A DNA stretch of 64,000 nt from Lepas anatifera (GCA_034440635.1 JAOTON010001038.1:5526501-5590500); one strand, 5' to 3'. Numbered from the stretch's first letter, positions 12,108-23,731 are shown. The notes: generated by a model from the letters alone, not told the origin. Program-made: numbers and translations.

Positions 12108-12290
12108 TGCATCGGGGCGCGGTAGTGGGTGGTCGCGTAGCTGTGCCCGCAGCCGACCCGGGTTCAGGCCCGGCGGCTTCCTGAACAGGGCAAGCTGGCT
12201 CCCGGAAACCCTTCCAACAGGGAAGAGTTGGCGACGCCTATGACCCTGGCAGTTGGTGCGTCGATAGCCCAAAATTATTATTATTATATA
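12108..12290 (+). mobile_element. tRNA-derived SINE, copy 1 (GTTGGCGAC core)
   Basis: A tRNA-like head has a B-box-like GGGTTCAGGCC at 12160-12170. A body follows and a 3' core AGAGTTGGCGACGCC (12225-12239) then GTTGGTGCGTCG, ending in AAAATTATTATTATTAT as an ATT tail. The 3' core recurs in the copies at 14.8, 53.2 and 56.0 kb. A tail of short tandem repeats is typical of SINEs moved by a LINE partner. The source tRNA was not determined. Confidence 0.8.
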
Positions 12291-12308
12291 TAATGCATCT
12301 ATTATATA

Positions 12309-12366
<58 letters not shown>

Positions 12367-12418
12367 GTGTGTGTATATAAATATAAATAAATATATATAT
12401 ATATATATATATATATCT
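12291..12418. repeat. Long (TA)n tract with GT and AAATATA interruptions
   Basis: Mostly TA repeats with a GTGTGTGT segment near 12364 and an AAATATAAATAAATA segment near 12380. The 195-codon minus-strand frame (11997-12584) is made of Tyr-Ile repeats from this tract and is not a gene. Confidence 0.95.
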
Positions 12419-12430
12419 TCCTGTCTAGTT

Positions 12431-12498
12431 GCTGGCCACTTTTTACCTGTATAATCGCATCCTGCGGCATGCGATTATACGAGTAAAAAGTGGCCAGC
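12431..12498. ncRNA. Near-perfect 68-nt hairpin, miRNA-precursor-like
   Basis: Arms 12431-12460 and 12469-12498 pair over 30 bp with a single 2-nt mismatch (CT opposite GA) and an 8-nt loop (CCTGCGGC). The lower stem is GCTGGCCACTTTTTAC and the upper stem GTATAATCGCAT. Length and fold suit an animal miRNA precursor, but a small palindromic MITE or a (TA)n-associated rearrangement is equally possible. The strand is unknown because the palindrome folds on both. Confidence 0.35.
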
Positions 12499-12713
12499 TC
12501 CTGCTTCAACACCCAAAAATGTGATATTTTGGAAATATCTTTAACGATTTGACCGAGCTCTAGGCGTATATAAACTTTTTCCATCAGTTATATGAATAAG
12601 ACTAAAAATAATATTTATGCCTCAGCATGCACTGCCTCATTTAGCAGAGAACATCCCCATTCCTTCACGCCCTTGGTTACATATATCATATAAAATATAA
12701 GTCAATAAATGCG

Positions 12714-13460
12714 TCAGGTTTTCATCGATAACATCCGTAGGTTGTCACTCATATCCCACTGTATCGCGCAAGCCCTGCACTTATCTGCTTTACTGTACTG
12801 ATTCCTCTGCTGCCTCCCACTACACTCTGACCTCACCCTGAAACACCCTGCAGTCCCTGTACTTTTCTGTACTGATCCTGAGCCCGCCCTGAAACACCCT
12901 GCAGTCCCTGTACTTTTCTGTACTAATTCTGAGCCGACCCTGAAGCACCCCGCAGTCCCTGCATTTTCTGTACTAATCCTGAGCCCACCCTGAAGCACCC
13001 TGCAGTCCCTGTACTTTTCTGTACTGATCCTGAGGCCATCCTGAAGCACCTTGCAGTCCCTGTACTTTTCTGTACTAATCCTGAGCCCACCCTGAAACAC
13101 CCTGCAGTCCCTGTAATTTTCTGTACTAATCCTGAGCCCACCCTGAAGCACCCTGCAGTCCCTGTACTTTTCTGTACTGATCCTGAGCCCACCCTGAAGC
13201 ACCCTGCAGTCCCTGTACTTTTCTGTACTGATCCTGAGCCCACCCTGAAGCACCTTGCAGTCCCTGTACTTTTCTGTACTGATTTGCCAGCTGCCTCCCA
13301 CTTCACCTCCGCCGACCCAGCCGTCGGGAGGCCCGGGGCCTGCCCAGGCGCACCTGTGCGCCGTTCCGATGCTATATGTCGGCCCAGCCGGCACCGCAGT
13401 TGGCAGCACGGTCGGCTCCACCTCACTTAATACGAAAACATCCGGTACCGGTGACGACAC
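12714..13460 (-). CDS. Doubtful 248-codon frame with 17-residue repeats
   Basis: Minus-strand reading of the 51-bp array gives repeats of roughly ISTEKYRDCKVLQGGLR, with a Gly, Pro and Ala-rich N-terminal segment ahead of the array (13290-13460). No domain is recognised. A second minus-strand frame is also open through the same array, so openness is mainly a property of the unit length. The alternative is non-coding minisatellite DNA, which I consider more likely. Confidence 0.15.
   Translation of the reverse strand: MSSPVPDVFVLSEVEPTVLPTAVPAGPTYSIGTAHRCAWAGPGPPDGWVGGGEVGGSWQISTEKYRDCKVLQGGLRISTEKYRDCRVLQGGLRISTEKYRDCRVLQGGLRISTENYRDCRVFQGGLRISTEKYRDCKVLQDGLRISTEKYRDCRVLQGGLRISTENAGTAGCFRVGSELVQKSTGTAGCFRAGSGSVQKSTGTAGCFRVRSECSGRQQRNQYSKADKCRACAIQWDMSDNLRMLSMKT
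12832..13285. repeat. 51-bp minisatellite, about nine units
   Basis: Consensus CCTGAAGCACCCTGCAGTCC, CTGTACTTTTCTGTACTGAT, then CCTGAGCCCAC. Units begin near 12834, 12887, 12938, 12987, 13039, 13090, 13141, 13192 and 13243. Because 51 is divisible by three, two minus-strand frames stay open through the array. Confidence 0.95.
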
Positions 13461-13605
13461 GGAAACGGCTCATCAGAGCCGCTGGCGACACCAGCAGCCC
13501 CCACCGAAGCCGACAGAGCTTATTGAATGACGCATTGCGACAGATGACCGAGCATACATCCCGCTTCAATTGGTATGACTGTGGTAACGAGTGAAGTTCA
13601 TAGGC

Positions 13606-14062
13606 TTAAAGGGAATGTGAAACCTTTATAACATGATTTTAACTGAAATAGCCCAGTTGTAAAGCATGCCGGAAAACGCGGTACTCAATGTATAATTTGT
13701 TTTGGAACTCAAAATTTCTGTGGAGACAAGCTAAAAACCTACCTGAAATGTAGCCCAAATGTACCCCAGCCAGGCGGCCACAGTTGTCAGCTGTTGGTTT
13801 GACGACAGCGCTGACGTCACGGTGAGTAGTCAGCCAATTGAAGCCCTTGAAGCCTTTTGAATATGGTAGTAGTTGTCAGATCATGACGCCATCGACAGGC
13901 AGATGTTTATTTTTCACCCAAGAGGAACATTTTAAAAATAAAAAAAATATTGAGCTCATTGTACATTTGTCAGAGAAATCATAGATGTTTTCATAATTTT
14001 CGGCTAGAAATACCCCTAGTTACACTAAATTCCCTAGAATGAAATTTGCCCCCAAGTTGCAA
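13606..14062 (+). mobile_element. TTAA MITE with CRE, copy 1 (diverged)
   Basis: It begins TTAAAGGGAATGTGAAACCT at 13606 and follows the other three copies through AACTGAAATAGCC, GTTGTAAAGCA, GGAAAACGCGGTACTC and TTGAGCTCATTGTACATTTG. The right inverted repeat is badly decayed: CACTAAATTCC near 14020 is still recognisable. TGACGTCA is retained at 13812-13819 despite heavy divergence around it. It is non-coding. Confidence 0.8.
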
Positions 14063-14299
14063 ATAAGCTGTGATTTTCCACGTGTATCCTATCCATGACT
14101 CACATTCGCTAAAAAAACAGCCAATAGTGAATTTCCACAATTAAAGCCGCAAGCTGAATTGGGGTTTTTTTGTCCCACTCTGCTCGACCCATGGAATCCA
14201 ATCCCTCTTTTATCACCACATAAGTAATTGAACGAATGTTCCATCAACGATGCTGAGCAGTCCTGTTCTGCACATAACTCATCAACTCGACATTGACAT

Positions 14300-14450
14300 T
14301 TATAAGAACCTATCATTTCAGTAAGCGACATTTATAAGAACCTATCCTTTCCTGGCCTATATAGAAATCAGCAACTCGGCAGCGACATTTATAGAGCATA
14401 GATGCTCTTTTAAATGACAGAATGCTCTTTTAAAAGGATATATCCTTGCC
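14300..14450. repeat. Short local duplications
   Basis: GACATTTATAAGAACCTATC occurs twice (around 14293 and 14328). ATGCTCTTTTAAA also occurs twice (around 14401 and 14423). These are small local tandem duplications of no known family. Confidence 0.6.
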
Positions 14451-14671
14451 TGACCTTCAATCTAAGCTGCACTAACGTGATTTCGTTCAAAATATACGAT
14501 GCGCAGGCGGTAAGCGTGCCTAGACTTACAAGAAGGTAGCCTCATGTCGTCATACTGCTAAACATCTAGAGTCAATATAAAGATTGCATTGCTATTCTCG
14601 AAACAAATATATGCCACATTTACCTCGCCTTATTTATTACTTTCATGGTGGCCGTAAGCTGCTAAATGGAT

Positions 14672-14850
14672 GAGCAGTAGGGCTCAGTAGTAGAACACCT
14701 GCCTATTGAGCCACAGGTCCCGGGTTCAAGTACCAGCAAAGTCTCTGAATAAGCCGATCTGATCCCCAAAATCCCACCCAATAGGCTGAGAGTTGGCGAC
14801 GCCGTATAAACCTAGCACTCGGTGCGTTGGTAAGGTAAGTACCAATAATC
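14672..14850 (+). mobile_element. tRNA-derived SINE, copy 2
   Basis: The tRNA head has A-box GGCTCAGTAGT (14681) and B-box GGGTTCAAGTACC (14722-14734), followed by AGCAAAG. The 3' core GAGTTGGCGACGCC starts at 14789 and GGTGCGTTGG at 14821. The head is homologous to the minus-strand copy at 53.3 kb, so both come from one tRNA-derived family. Confidence 0.8.
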
Positions 14851-14957
14851 ATTGATATTACCTGAGCTGACTGGGGAAGCCCATCGCTTCATCCGATACT
14901 GCTACGGGCGCATTACTGCCCGGCTAGAGTGACACTCAAGATAATGTAATGGCAAAG

Positions 14958-15234
14958 CATAGGCGAATCCACAGGGCAGGAGAGGCTACGCCCCTCCCCC
15001 GTCGAACCTTGGCGCCCCCTAAAATGGCCCCAGCTCACCCTGAAGCGTCGTAGGCACCCCCTGAAACGTCATCCAACCCCCTATCCCTTCCCCCGGGATA
15101 CAAGTATCGGCACCCCGGTGACAACATTTGATGCCCTCCCTGATGGGTTGCTCCTTCAAAAAGCGGCGCCCCCTGGTCCGAATGGCGTCCCCTGACCGGG
15201 TGCTCCCCGATCAGAAGCCCTGGCTCCGCTTATG
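14958..15234 (+). mobile_element. GGATCC-ended MITE (family A), copy
   Basis: The ends are CATAGGCGAATCCACAGG and CCCTGGCTCCGCTTATG. The interior is C-rich, with repeated GCGCCCCCTGAAA or GGCACCCCCTGAAA-like blocks as in the copy at 28.8 kb. It is non-coding. Confidence 0.75.
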
Positions 15235-15294
15235 TGGCGGGACCAGACCCACTTTACCGCACACATGGGGCGCCAGGGCTTGTAAGGGCCTGTT

Positions 15295-15438
15295 CATAGA
15301 TAATGTTACGTGAAACGGGATGACGAGGGTCAGCCACAACGTTATCTAACGTTACACATGGGCGTTAAAAAAACGTTATATACGGGGGCAAGATCTCAAA
15401 AAGTACGTTAGGTAACTTATGGACGACTTAACCTAACT
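15295..15438. mobile_element. Possible MITE relic
   Basis: GGGCCTGTTCATAGATAATG at the left and ACGTTAGGTAACTTATGGAC at the right form imperfect inverted repeats of the 'TCCATAAATTACGT' kind that flank small DNA elements in many animals. The similarity is limited and no target duplication is evident. Confidence 0.35.
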
Positions 15439-15439
15439 T

Positions 15440-16080
15440 TCCAGAGGTTCGGAGGAGTACCAACAGCACCCAGAGGAAATCTATCTGCAGCCAGGGGCCA
15501 ATCTAGGGGGATTGGCAATCCGATCATGATTCCCCCAAAAAGCAAAATAGAGGGTAGCAGGCCCTCTTTTTCATCCTAAAAGAAACTAGCACCTCATACC
15601 TGTTCAGCTGGGGAGGAATTTTAGTCAGTACTCACTTTAAGCGTTTTCGTCTTTTGGTAAGTTACCTTCTTGGAGACGAAAAATTGATTCGCTTCATGAG
15701 TTAAATCCTGCTGGCCACCACTTTCGCCACCTGTTTTTTATTTTTGCTCGCCAAAGTGGGTTGCCTGCCCCCTCCCCAAATAACCAGCAGGGTCCTCCCT
15801 TTTCTGCAGCTGGCCCTCCGCGACCACCACAAACCCGAAACTCGCCTCCTGATTGACCCATTTGGGGGATCATATGGGCGATATTGGTGTGATCCGGCGG
15901 CGTTGGGTTTCACAGGCTGACACCAATCCTGGGTGTCGCGTAAACAGCTTTGACAGGAGCTGACACTTTGGCACCGGTAGCCTAGCTACCCAAGTTTCTA
16001 TCCTCTTCTCGCCATCTCCCTTACAAGTCCGTACAAATCAATAGCAAGGATCCTCCTCACGAACCTACCCCACCACATAG
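15440..16080. other. No feature recognised
   Basis: Mixed-composition sequence. A minus-strand frame at 15701-15913 shows no domain. Confidence 0.35.
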
Positions 16081-16165
16081 CGACATCGCCAATTCTGCCG
16101 CGGTTGGTGCCGGGTAAGCGTTTTTGTCACCTCCGGAGGGGAGCGGCGGCGGTGTTTTTTGTTGA

Positions 16166-16394
16166 CATCCGTGCAGCGGTGGCGCGCAGAGGTCATGGCC
16201 GGGCCACCTGGCGAGGTCACGCCTAGCCACACCACCGACATCGCCTCAGGCTACCAACTCGCACGCCGCGCTCGGAGCCGACTCGCACACCACACCTGCT
16301 GAGGACGTGCTGTCTCCGATGGCATCGGCCCGGCGTTTACACAACAGGCTGCTGATTTCCTGCGCCAGCGTCCTTGAACTTATCGTTGTCAATG
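16166..16394 (+). CDS. Candidate exon in a GC-rich patch
   Basis: One plus-strand frame is open for 76 codons from just after a TGA at 16163 to AATG followed by GTAAGC (16395), a good splice donor in phase 1. A possible internal start ATG lies at 16319. Ser, Thr, Pro and Ala are frequent in the first part and Leu and Arg in the second. I recognise no family. Another plus-strand frame from ATG 16194 is also open until a TGA near 16302, so the GC-rich composition alone could explain the openness. Confidence 0.2.
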
Positions 16395-16464
16395 GTAAGC
16401 TCTCTGCAGATTCCTGTCTTATTGGCTGAAGCTGGAACATTCCCCGCGCATGGGGTCCTAACAT

Positions 16465-17306
16465 GAACCATACGAGAATACACGAGAAACATATTTGTTT
16501 TGATGCGAACGACGGGAAAACAATTGTTGAAATCTTAAGAACAAGGACATATCTATTTCAATCTTTCTGGGCTGATCAACCGATTTGATCTAAGAGTGAA
16601 AAAAGACCCAGAGCATAGTTCAATTCACTTACAGTTGAATGCATATAATCGATCAAATCATAAGCCGCTGCGTTTTAAAAGCTCGATTGTGCCGCAAGTC
16701 TGCCCCACTGGACCAGCCTTGCCAGCCTGAACTAAAAAAAACAATCAAGAATAAGGAAAATAAACACGTTCAGTCCTAGGGGCGAACGACCTGATGTATG
16801 AATAATTCATTTGTTTTATACATTTGGGTTATTGGAATGTGCATCAAGAACAAGTTCCGCTACATACGTGGCGCAAGATGTACGGCACAATATTTTTTTT
16901 GTTAACTTCCCTGAAGTTGGTAAGGGATAAGTGAAACAAGAAACTCAATACTTGCCTACAGAGTGCAAGCCTTTGCGATTTCATTGAACCTGCGTGCTCA
17001 CATTACAAGCTGAAACAGTCCAAGATGAAGTCACAGAACATTCACTGTATAGTGGTTGTTGACCTCACCGAATGGTCATTTCTTTCTGCTCAGAGACATT
17101 GCTTTCATATCCTGGCTCAGTACGAACGGAGCTTTATGTCCTTGCACAGCACGAACGGAGCCGTGATCAGCAGTGGTCAGATCACCTCCACTTGTGCTCC
17201 ACCGATCTCCAGGCGCTGGAAATCCTTAATCCCAATATCTGGGGCGAATTTCTGAATTATAAGCTCCAAGGTGCTCCCTTGGGACAGCGCGATAAGGCTC
17301 CATTTG
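16465..17306. other. No feature recognised
   Basis: AT-rich sequence; CTCAGTACGAACGGAGC and CACAGCACGAACGGAGC (17118 and 17144) form a short imperfect local duplication. Confidence 0.35.
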
Positions 17307-17763
17307 TTAAAGGGAATGTGGCACCTTCACAACGTGATTTTAACTGAGATAGTCAAGTTGTAAAGCAGGTCGGAAAACCCGGTACTCCATATTTCATTTG
17401 TCTTGGAACTCGATATTTCCGTAGAAAAAAGCTAAAACCTACCTGACACCAGCCCCCCTCAGCCCCCGTCGCCGGCGACCATTGTTGTGAGCTACTGGTG
17501 TGACAACATATGCTGACGTCACGATGGGCATCAGCCAATCAAAGCCCTTGAAGCGTTTCAAGTATGGTAGTGGTTTCCAGATCGTGACATCATCCACAGG
17601 CTGATATTTATTTCTTTTTCTAGAGGAGTATTTTTGAAAACCAAATATTGAGCTTATTGTACATTTTTCAGAGAAATCATGAGTGGTTTAATTATTTTTG
17701 ACTAAAAGCACGCCTGATTACACTAAATTCCAGGATTCGACCAAGGTGCCACATTCCCTTTAA
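17307..17763 (+). mobile_element. TTAA MITE with CRE, copy 2 (complete)
   Basis: Ends TTAAAGGGAATGTGGCACCT and the matching AAGGTGCCACATTCCCTTTAA are inverted repeats of about 20 bp flanked by, or including, TTAA (17307-17310 and 17760-17763). Length is 457 bp. TGACGTCA lies at 17514-17521. TTAA duplication and small size are piggyBac-MITE-like. No protein is encoded. Confidence 0.93.
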
Positions 17764-20700
17764 TATAGCCGCAGTTCTCGTGGGCCAAGAGCAGCAATAT
17801 GTCGTTTTGAGTTCACACCTAGCTTTCAAACTTCAGATACGAAGGACATTGATAATGAAAACGTCCGTAATTAAATTTCTTAACTTTTATCGGGGTTAAA
17901 TGAATCTTCGCACTTAAATCATAATGCGTGAAAAGCTTCCAAGTTTATCAGACAATCTTCATTTCATGGTCCTCATACAGAAAACAAATACAATTGTGGG
18001 TCAACGTAGGTGATTTTTCCTCTCAGTACGGCTAGCTCCTGTATTCATGCACATACCCCGAATATGGGCCTTAAGCATGGCTTAAAATGTGATGCGCCAT
18101 GTCATGTTTCACGATGTTATCCAATCCAAAAAGTAATCCGCTCACACGTCTGAAATTATGAGCTGCAGCCTCCTCTGCTGTTCGGCAAAGATACCGTGAG
18201 ACAGTAAATATGAGAGGACAGCTTTTGCGTCGCAATTACACGGGTTTTAATTCGCATCTTTTTCCAAACAAAAATATTTCATAAGCTTAAATATCTAATG
18301 CGAGCAAAAATGTTGGGTTTCATCCAATCACGTTGGGAAAAAGGTTACTTGTATAGGACCATGTCTTCTGATTGTTTTCGATAGAGTCTCATCCACTCTA
18401 CGTAAAATGCTAAGAAAAAAACACTGGGAAATATATCACAGACCATACAGAAATTCATGCCGTGAGATTCAAGACATCAACATTTAATATTTGAGCTGCA
18501 AACCTAATTCAATATCAACAATTCCTCTTATCAAACCATGGAAAAAAGAAAACGATGGCATTCCTGAAACAGCCAGGCTTCCAAAAATTTCGGCGTTTGA
18601 AAACTTTGATTCCTCCACAATAAAGATCAGCCTAAAAACGCATTACTTCAGAAGTGTTGATACTCTTCCCTTTAACAGATCCAGGTCTTGAGCCTGGATT
18701 TTGACCGAGAGCGTTCCAAAGCTTCTTATAAAATTAATTCTTGCAACAGCAGTGTCAAGTATGATATCCCGAAAATCCTGATGTCGTGTGACTCGGCCCC
18801 GGCCCGCGCGTTCCGGCGAACTTTCGGAGCATCGACCCCATGCGGGGACAGATGGAAGCCGCCGGACGTAGGTAGCGGCCCCGAGCTAGTGATGTCAAAC
18901 GGTCACATTAACCAGCCCACAAAGCTGAAATCACTGAGGTGCTCGACCTCAGTCCATTGCCAACGGTGGTGGTTCACGGTGTGTGTTTATTGAAACACAC
19001 GACTTCTGCTGTGCTCCTGATATGTCGGTTGTTATGATGACTATTCTGTGCTAAGATTCAGTGTCCGTCATAACGTTAAATCCCCCCCGGCCGACAACCA
19101 CACAGGACCGGACGAGGTTCCAGAGTGTATCTGACATCACGTTTAAGTCTTCGGCAGCTGGCTGGCTCGCGCCCGCGTCTCAATCATTTGTGGGCGACAC
19201 CAATTAACATTCTCCGTGGCGGATAGGCTAGAGATCCAGATGTGATACGGACGGGGGATGACAGCGTGGCAACCTGATCGACCACAGATGAACAACACAG
19301 ACTGTCCACTGCTAGTGCGGGCCGACACGATTAGTTGCACCTGCTTCAGAACGGAGGATGGTTGTCTGGTGTCCGTCTTTGCCAAGCAAATTTGATCGTA
19401 TAAATTTAGGCGTTTTCGGTACTATTTTTGTCTTGAAGATGGGAAGGCTGCAGCGAAATTTATACGGTTTACAGAGTGTAGAGCCGGTTGAAGTTGTCTG
19501 AAATGAAAATTCTCAGATAAAAATAGAGTAGTCCGCTTTCTAGTTTACAAGTCGTCCACGCATCCTCTGTCACAAATTTGTGATATCATTAATTTGTCAT
19601 TATTAATTTGTTTAATTTGTCGCAAATTGTATTTTTTGCAAAACAATGTAATGTTGTATATTTTTGTAAAGCAATATAATTTTGAGTCAAACCACAAGTT
19701 AAAACCAAGTATATTTACACAAAAAGTATGACATTTGAATGTAAACCTCCAGATAGAAATTCTAGAGAGTCAAATGGAACCAGGGAACGACAGGATGTAA
19801 CAAAAAAACCATAATTCCTAATTTCGCTATAATACAAGTGAAAATATATATCCGACTCCATACAAGTGCATCCAGTGCAAAACGAAATTTGGCCAATGCT
19901 AAATCCTGCAAATGAGGTACCCGCAGATGCGTGATCTTTGAAAATGATTGGGAGCGCCCAAATTTGAAACAATGTCAACAACTACCCTAATAAAAGGTGA
20001 TAACATAATTTAAAGCGCACTTGAGCTTTTTCACCAGCCTGGTGAAGAACACAAAACCAACCAGAAATGTTTGAAAGAAAAGAACATGAAAATTCAAAGG
20101 ATGTTTTAACATTTCTTCAACGATTCATTGGGGGTACCCGCACACCCTCAAGGAGATACTCGTCCATACCCCAGGCGTTAGCTCCGCTTATTTGTGGTGA
20201 GAACACAACGCTCGAGAAATTTGCGCTAATTTACATTCTTTCGACGAAATAAGTACAACACTTTGATCTGAAAATGCACGATAGATGACAAAACATCGTT
20301 GCCTCTATCCAAATCATCAGTGAAAACCATGGCCCCACTGGCTGCAGAGAGTCAGAGCCGTATTCGATTCCATCCCACAGAAGACTAGCACCCGCATGAA
20401 GCAAGTTTCATCGCCCAATCGAAAGTTGAAATTTGTCCTTCGCCAGTTTTAAGTGAACGGTGCATTGAGTATTCGGCTAACACACTGCAATTTATTCTAA
20501 TACAGTTCCAAGCGTAGATTGCAAGTGTATAGAATCCGCGGAATGCTTGTATGTATAGTTCATATGTTTGTAATAATCGGCTTTTCACAAACAAAACCAA
20601 ATTCTCCCGCAGCAGCTAACAGAACATCAAACGTAAAATATCGTGTTAGGTCCTTCTTAAACCAGTAGTGTGCTTTAATCTAGCGATTTCAAGCACTTAT

Positions 20701-20800
20701 TATCGTGGTAAATTTAACTTTGAAATGAATGTTTAATGCCCTTGACACAAAAGTCAATGAAGTCCATGCAATGCCGAGTATTTAGTCAACAAAGAGGAAT
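17764..20800. other. No gene recognised; GC-rich patch at 18.78-18.90 kb
   Basis: Mostly AT-rich. Minor GC-rich patches occur at 18780-18900 and 19080-19390 with short frames on both strands but no recognised motif. Other frames are short and unconvincing. Confidence 0.35.
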
Positions 20801-21130
20801 TTATCTTATAAACCCTCCCACACATTTATCGTGCCAAAATATGAATGGAAGCAGCATGGGTGACTTAATGAGTCCGCCCTCCATTTGCCCCGGTCCGGTG
20901 ATACCATGAAGCTTGTCCGTTTGGTACCAGGAACAATTAATAACGTTCACAGGCTGTCTGGCATAGTTTGCAAGGCATGAAAGAAGGCGAGGGCCGCGCT
21001 CAAAGACTTTCCGACGCCCTGGCCCAGCGACAATGTCTGGGTGAAGACTGCGAGCCAATCCATTACCCCAGGGGCATGGCGCGGTAGACAGACAGGCGGA
21101 GGTCTCACCAACAAACATGCAGGTGCCCAA
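20801..21130 (-). other. Unrecognised 109-codon frame
   Basis: A minus-strand frame with seven cysteines and mixed composition. No domain is recognised and it opens on the minus strand downstream of the candidate exon at 21.5-21.8 kb. I could not join the two in a consistent phase. It may be a decayed transposon fragment or chance. Confidence 0.15.
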
Positions 21131-21460
21131 AACTTGTTATTACCTCAAGCACAGAAACATTTTTTCATCGTTTTCAGTCTCAATTCTAAGCGTCATCCTG
21201 TCTCCATGCTTTAGCGCAACAGCTTAACAACTTTTCACCTCTGAGTGGCTGCGATATAAAGCATGCTGTCCACCCACGCCCCCCACCCCAGTGAATACGA
21301 ACTCTGGGTATGTTTATGCTTTTTTAATAGTACCACCATATGACCAAACGAAAACGCCACAAAACACATCGGGTGCATGCACACTGCAATGTCGCCAAAC
21401 ACAGCGGTGCGGTACCTGCACCTGCGATGATTGCGGTACCTCCGGTACGCGAGTACTCAC

Positions 21461-21811
21461 CGGCAAGCTGGCGGGTCCGTGGTGCCGGTACGGCGGCTGG
21501 TACCCGGCGGCCGGCGTCGGCAGAGGGTACCGCATCTGAATCGGTACCTGTCCCGGCTGGGCGTCCATGAAGCGCGGCGGGGCGTACCCCGTACCGCCGC
21601 CGGTACCGCCGCCGTTCATCAGACCCAGAGGCGTGGCCGGGTACAAGCGCCCTCGCATCTGCGGCGGAGGTACCACTGTTGGAGCACCGTCCGGGGTGTC
21701 TGGATCGCACGCGGAGGCGTCAGCCGGTATTCGCACGTGGCACGCGGCACCGGTGTAGCGGCGTATGGCGCAGTGTTTACCAGAGCTGGCGTTTAAACAG
21801 TGATCATGCAT
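21461..21811 (-). CDS. Candidate exon, Pro/Gly/Tyr-rich
   Basis: From ATG (complement of 21809-21811) the minus strand is open for 117 codons to TTGCCG followed by GTGAGTAC (complement of 21453-21460), a near-consensus splice donor in phase 0. The first 40 residues contain four cysteines. The rest is rich in Pro, Gly, Tyr and Gln, with patches such as GLMNGGGTGGGTGYAPP and AAGYQPPYRHHG, typical of a disordered region. Codon third positions are GC-rich, and a CpG-rich stretch (22.1-22.3 kb) lies upstream and could be a promoter. The family is unknown. Other frames are also open here, so this remains tentative. Confidence 0.35.
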
Positions 21812-22149
21812 GCGGCTTGGTAGAGTCACTCGGAGAACGCCTCGCCAAGGGATAGAATCCTGCGGCTACGCTCACAATCAAAACACAGCCAAAACCACAG
21901 GATCACCGGCGAGTCCACCTGACAAGCACCAATCTGTCACGCCCTCTTTCCGCCGGGTCGAACAGGTCCACCTGGTGGCAAGCACCTCACCTCACTGCCC
22001 CACTCACGCGCTGGACAGCCAATCACAATCCTCCCCCAGCACAGAAGCCTCCTGTAGGCAACTGTCGATACTGTCCCACACACGCCGAAGCGAAGACTGC
22101 CGAATACGACGGCTGGGCTGGGGCCGGCTTGGTACCGTTTCCCAGTCAT

Positions 22150-22300
22150 GAGACGACGCGTCGGCCTATCGTTCAATGACCAGGTACGGCGTTAGTTGGC
22201 GCGCCTGCCGCCAGGCGGCGGGCGGTGGGCCGCGACGGCGCGGCCGGCCGCCGCGGAGGGTAGTGAAGCGGGCCGGCTGAGACCCACGGAAGCCGGATAT
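22150..22300. promoter_or_regulatory. CpG-rich island
   Basis: Very GC-rich sequence with many CpG dinucleotides (GGCGCGCC, CGCGACGGCGCGGCCGGCCG). It lies about 350 bp upstream of the candidate minus-strand exon at 21461-21811. This may be a 5' UTR or promoter, or simply GC-rich DNA. No TATA box or initiator was assigned. Confidence 0.3.
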
Positions 22301-23731
22301 GCCACTGAACGGCAATTACTGACGCTCGAGAAACTGGACTGCCACCAAAAACAGGGCTGCCGCAGCAGCGCCAGAGGCATCCGGCTGCTCCAGGATGAGT
22401 GTAAAAACTCAGCCCGGCAGTCTCTTACCGAGATCGTTGGAAACGAAGATAGGGCATTGCAAACTATGCTGAAATGTCTGCAGTTGAAATTGGAAACAAT
22501 GTTGTGGATATTATAGGGATTCCTGCCTCTCAGAATCTAGAAGCACACCTTTTAGACTCGAGAATCATATGAAACGGTACATAATGAGTTCCCGCCCAGC
22601 TATCACACCGCAGAAACTTATTATTAAAATTATACTGGTTACACTTACTACATCAGTTTATACTAATTCAGAGAAACTGCCAGGACTCGAGCGTGATAGC
22701 TGCATAGCTCATGAAGCCAGTGCTGTGGTGCTGGATAAATCAGACAAAATAGGAAAGACTGACACAAAAATGCTTGGCAAAAGCCAGCCTCAAAATCAAA
22801 TGCTCTGTAGTCATTAGGCCATGTCGTGATCACCACTTTTTCACAGGATCTTTGATTACCGGGTGTTTTCTAATGTATTGATGGCCGCTGATCACGATTT
22901 TCTGGTCGAAAATGTCGAATTCGAAAATATTTGCCCGCGCAAGCCGTTTGAAATTCTTCCGGTTTGCCAAAATTTCGCTGTTTTCATATCTCACGGACCA
23001 TAAAATGCAACTAATGTATTGGAAGGGCTCCAGAACTTTAAAACCATTCAATCTGAACAATTTGAAACCTTTTTGACTCCTTGAAATATATATTTACCTG
23101 GAAAAGTACCTTGGAAAGACAGGGATGTTTGAGCTTAAAAGATGATAATAGATGGCGCGCATGACGCAGCCGTCAATCATGTCCCGTTACGTCGCTTATG
23201 ACAAGAAGCTATTAGCCAAAGGAGCTGGATATGGGATTTGAGCCTATTATGAATTCGATGAATGAACATTTACCTTCATAAGATGATCTAGATTTCTCTC
23301 GCTTGCAGTTTTAAATATAATTGGTAATGGTTGCTTTCAAAGCAGGTCCAATTACGATGAGCCAGCCATATATACATTAGGTATCTAGCATGTCGTCACT
23401 GCGGAAAAATTTCAAGTATTAAAATGTATGCAAGAGCCAGTCGAATATGTTCGATTAGTCTTGCTATCACTAGCAAGGAGAATACCGTATTTCGGGAAAA
23501 TGAAGCTACACGACCCCCAGCTTGCCGTCAATACATGCCGTTGTCGGTCGAATTATGATGCTGCGGTTTGAAGAGACTGAGGCCAGGAAGCGGACGAATT
23601 TCATGTTTCAATAGCTTCAATATTCGAACCGACCGCTGATGAAGTTACCGAGACTTACAGAAGAGCATCTGTGCCAGCAAGAAACAGGTACAAAGTTCGC
23701 TGAGAAATAAGGAAGCTTTATAATTTGAAGG

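Noticed and set aside
11997..12584. 195-codon minus-strand reading frame
   Set aside because: It consists of Tyr-Ile repeats from (TA)n tracts plus a translated SINE.
14672..14850. Functional tRNA gene
   Set aside because: A and B boxes are present but acceptor pairing is absent and a SINE body with a shared 3' core follows.
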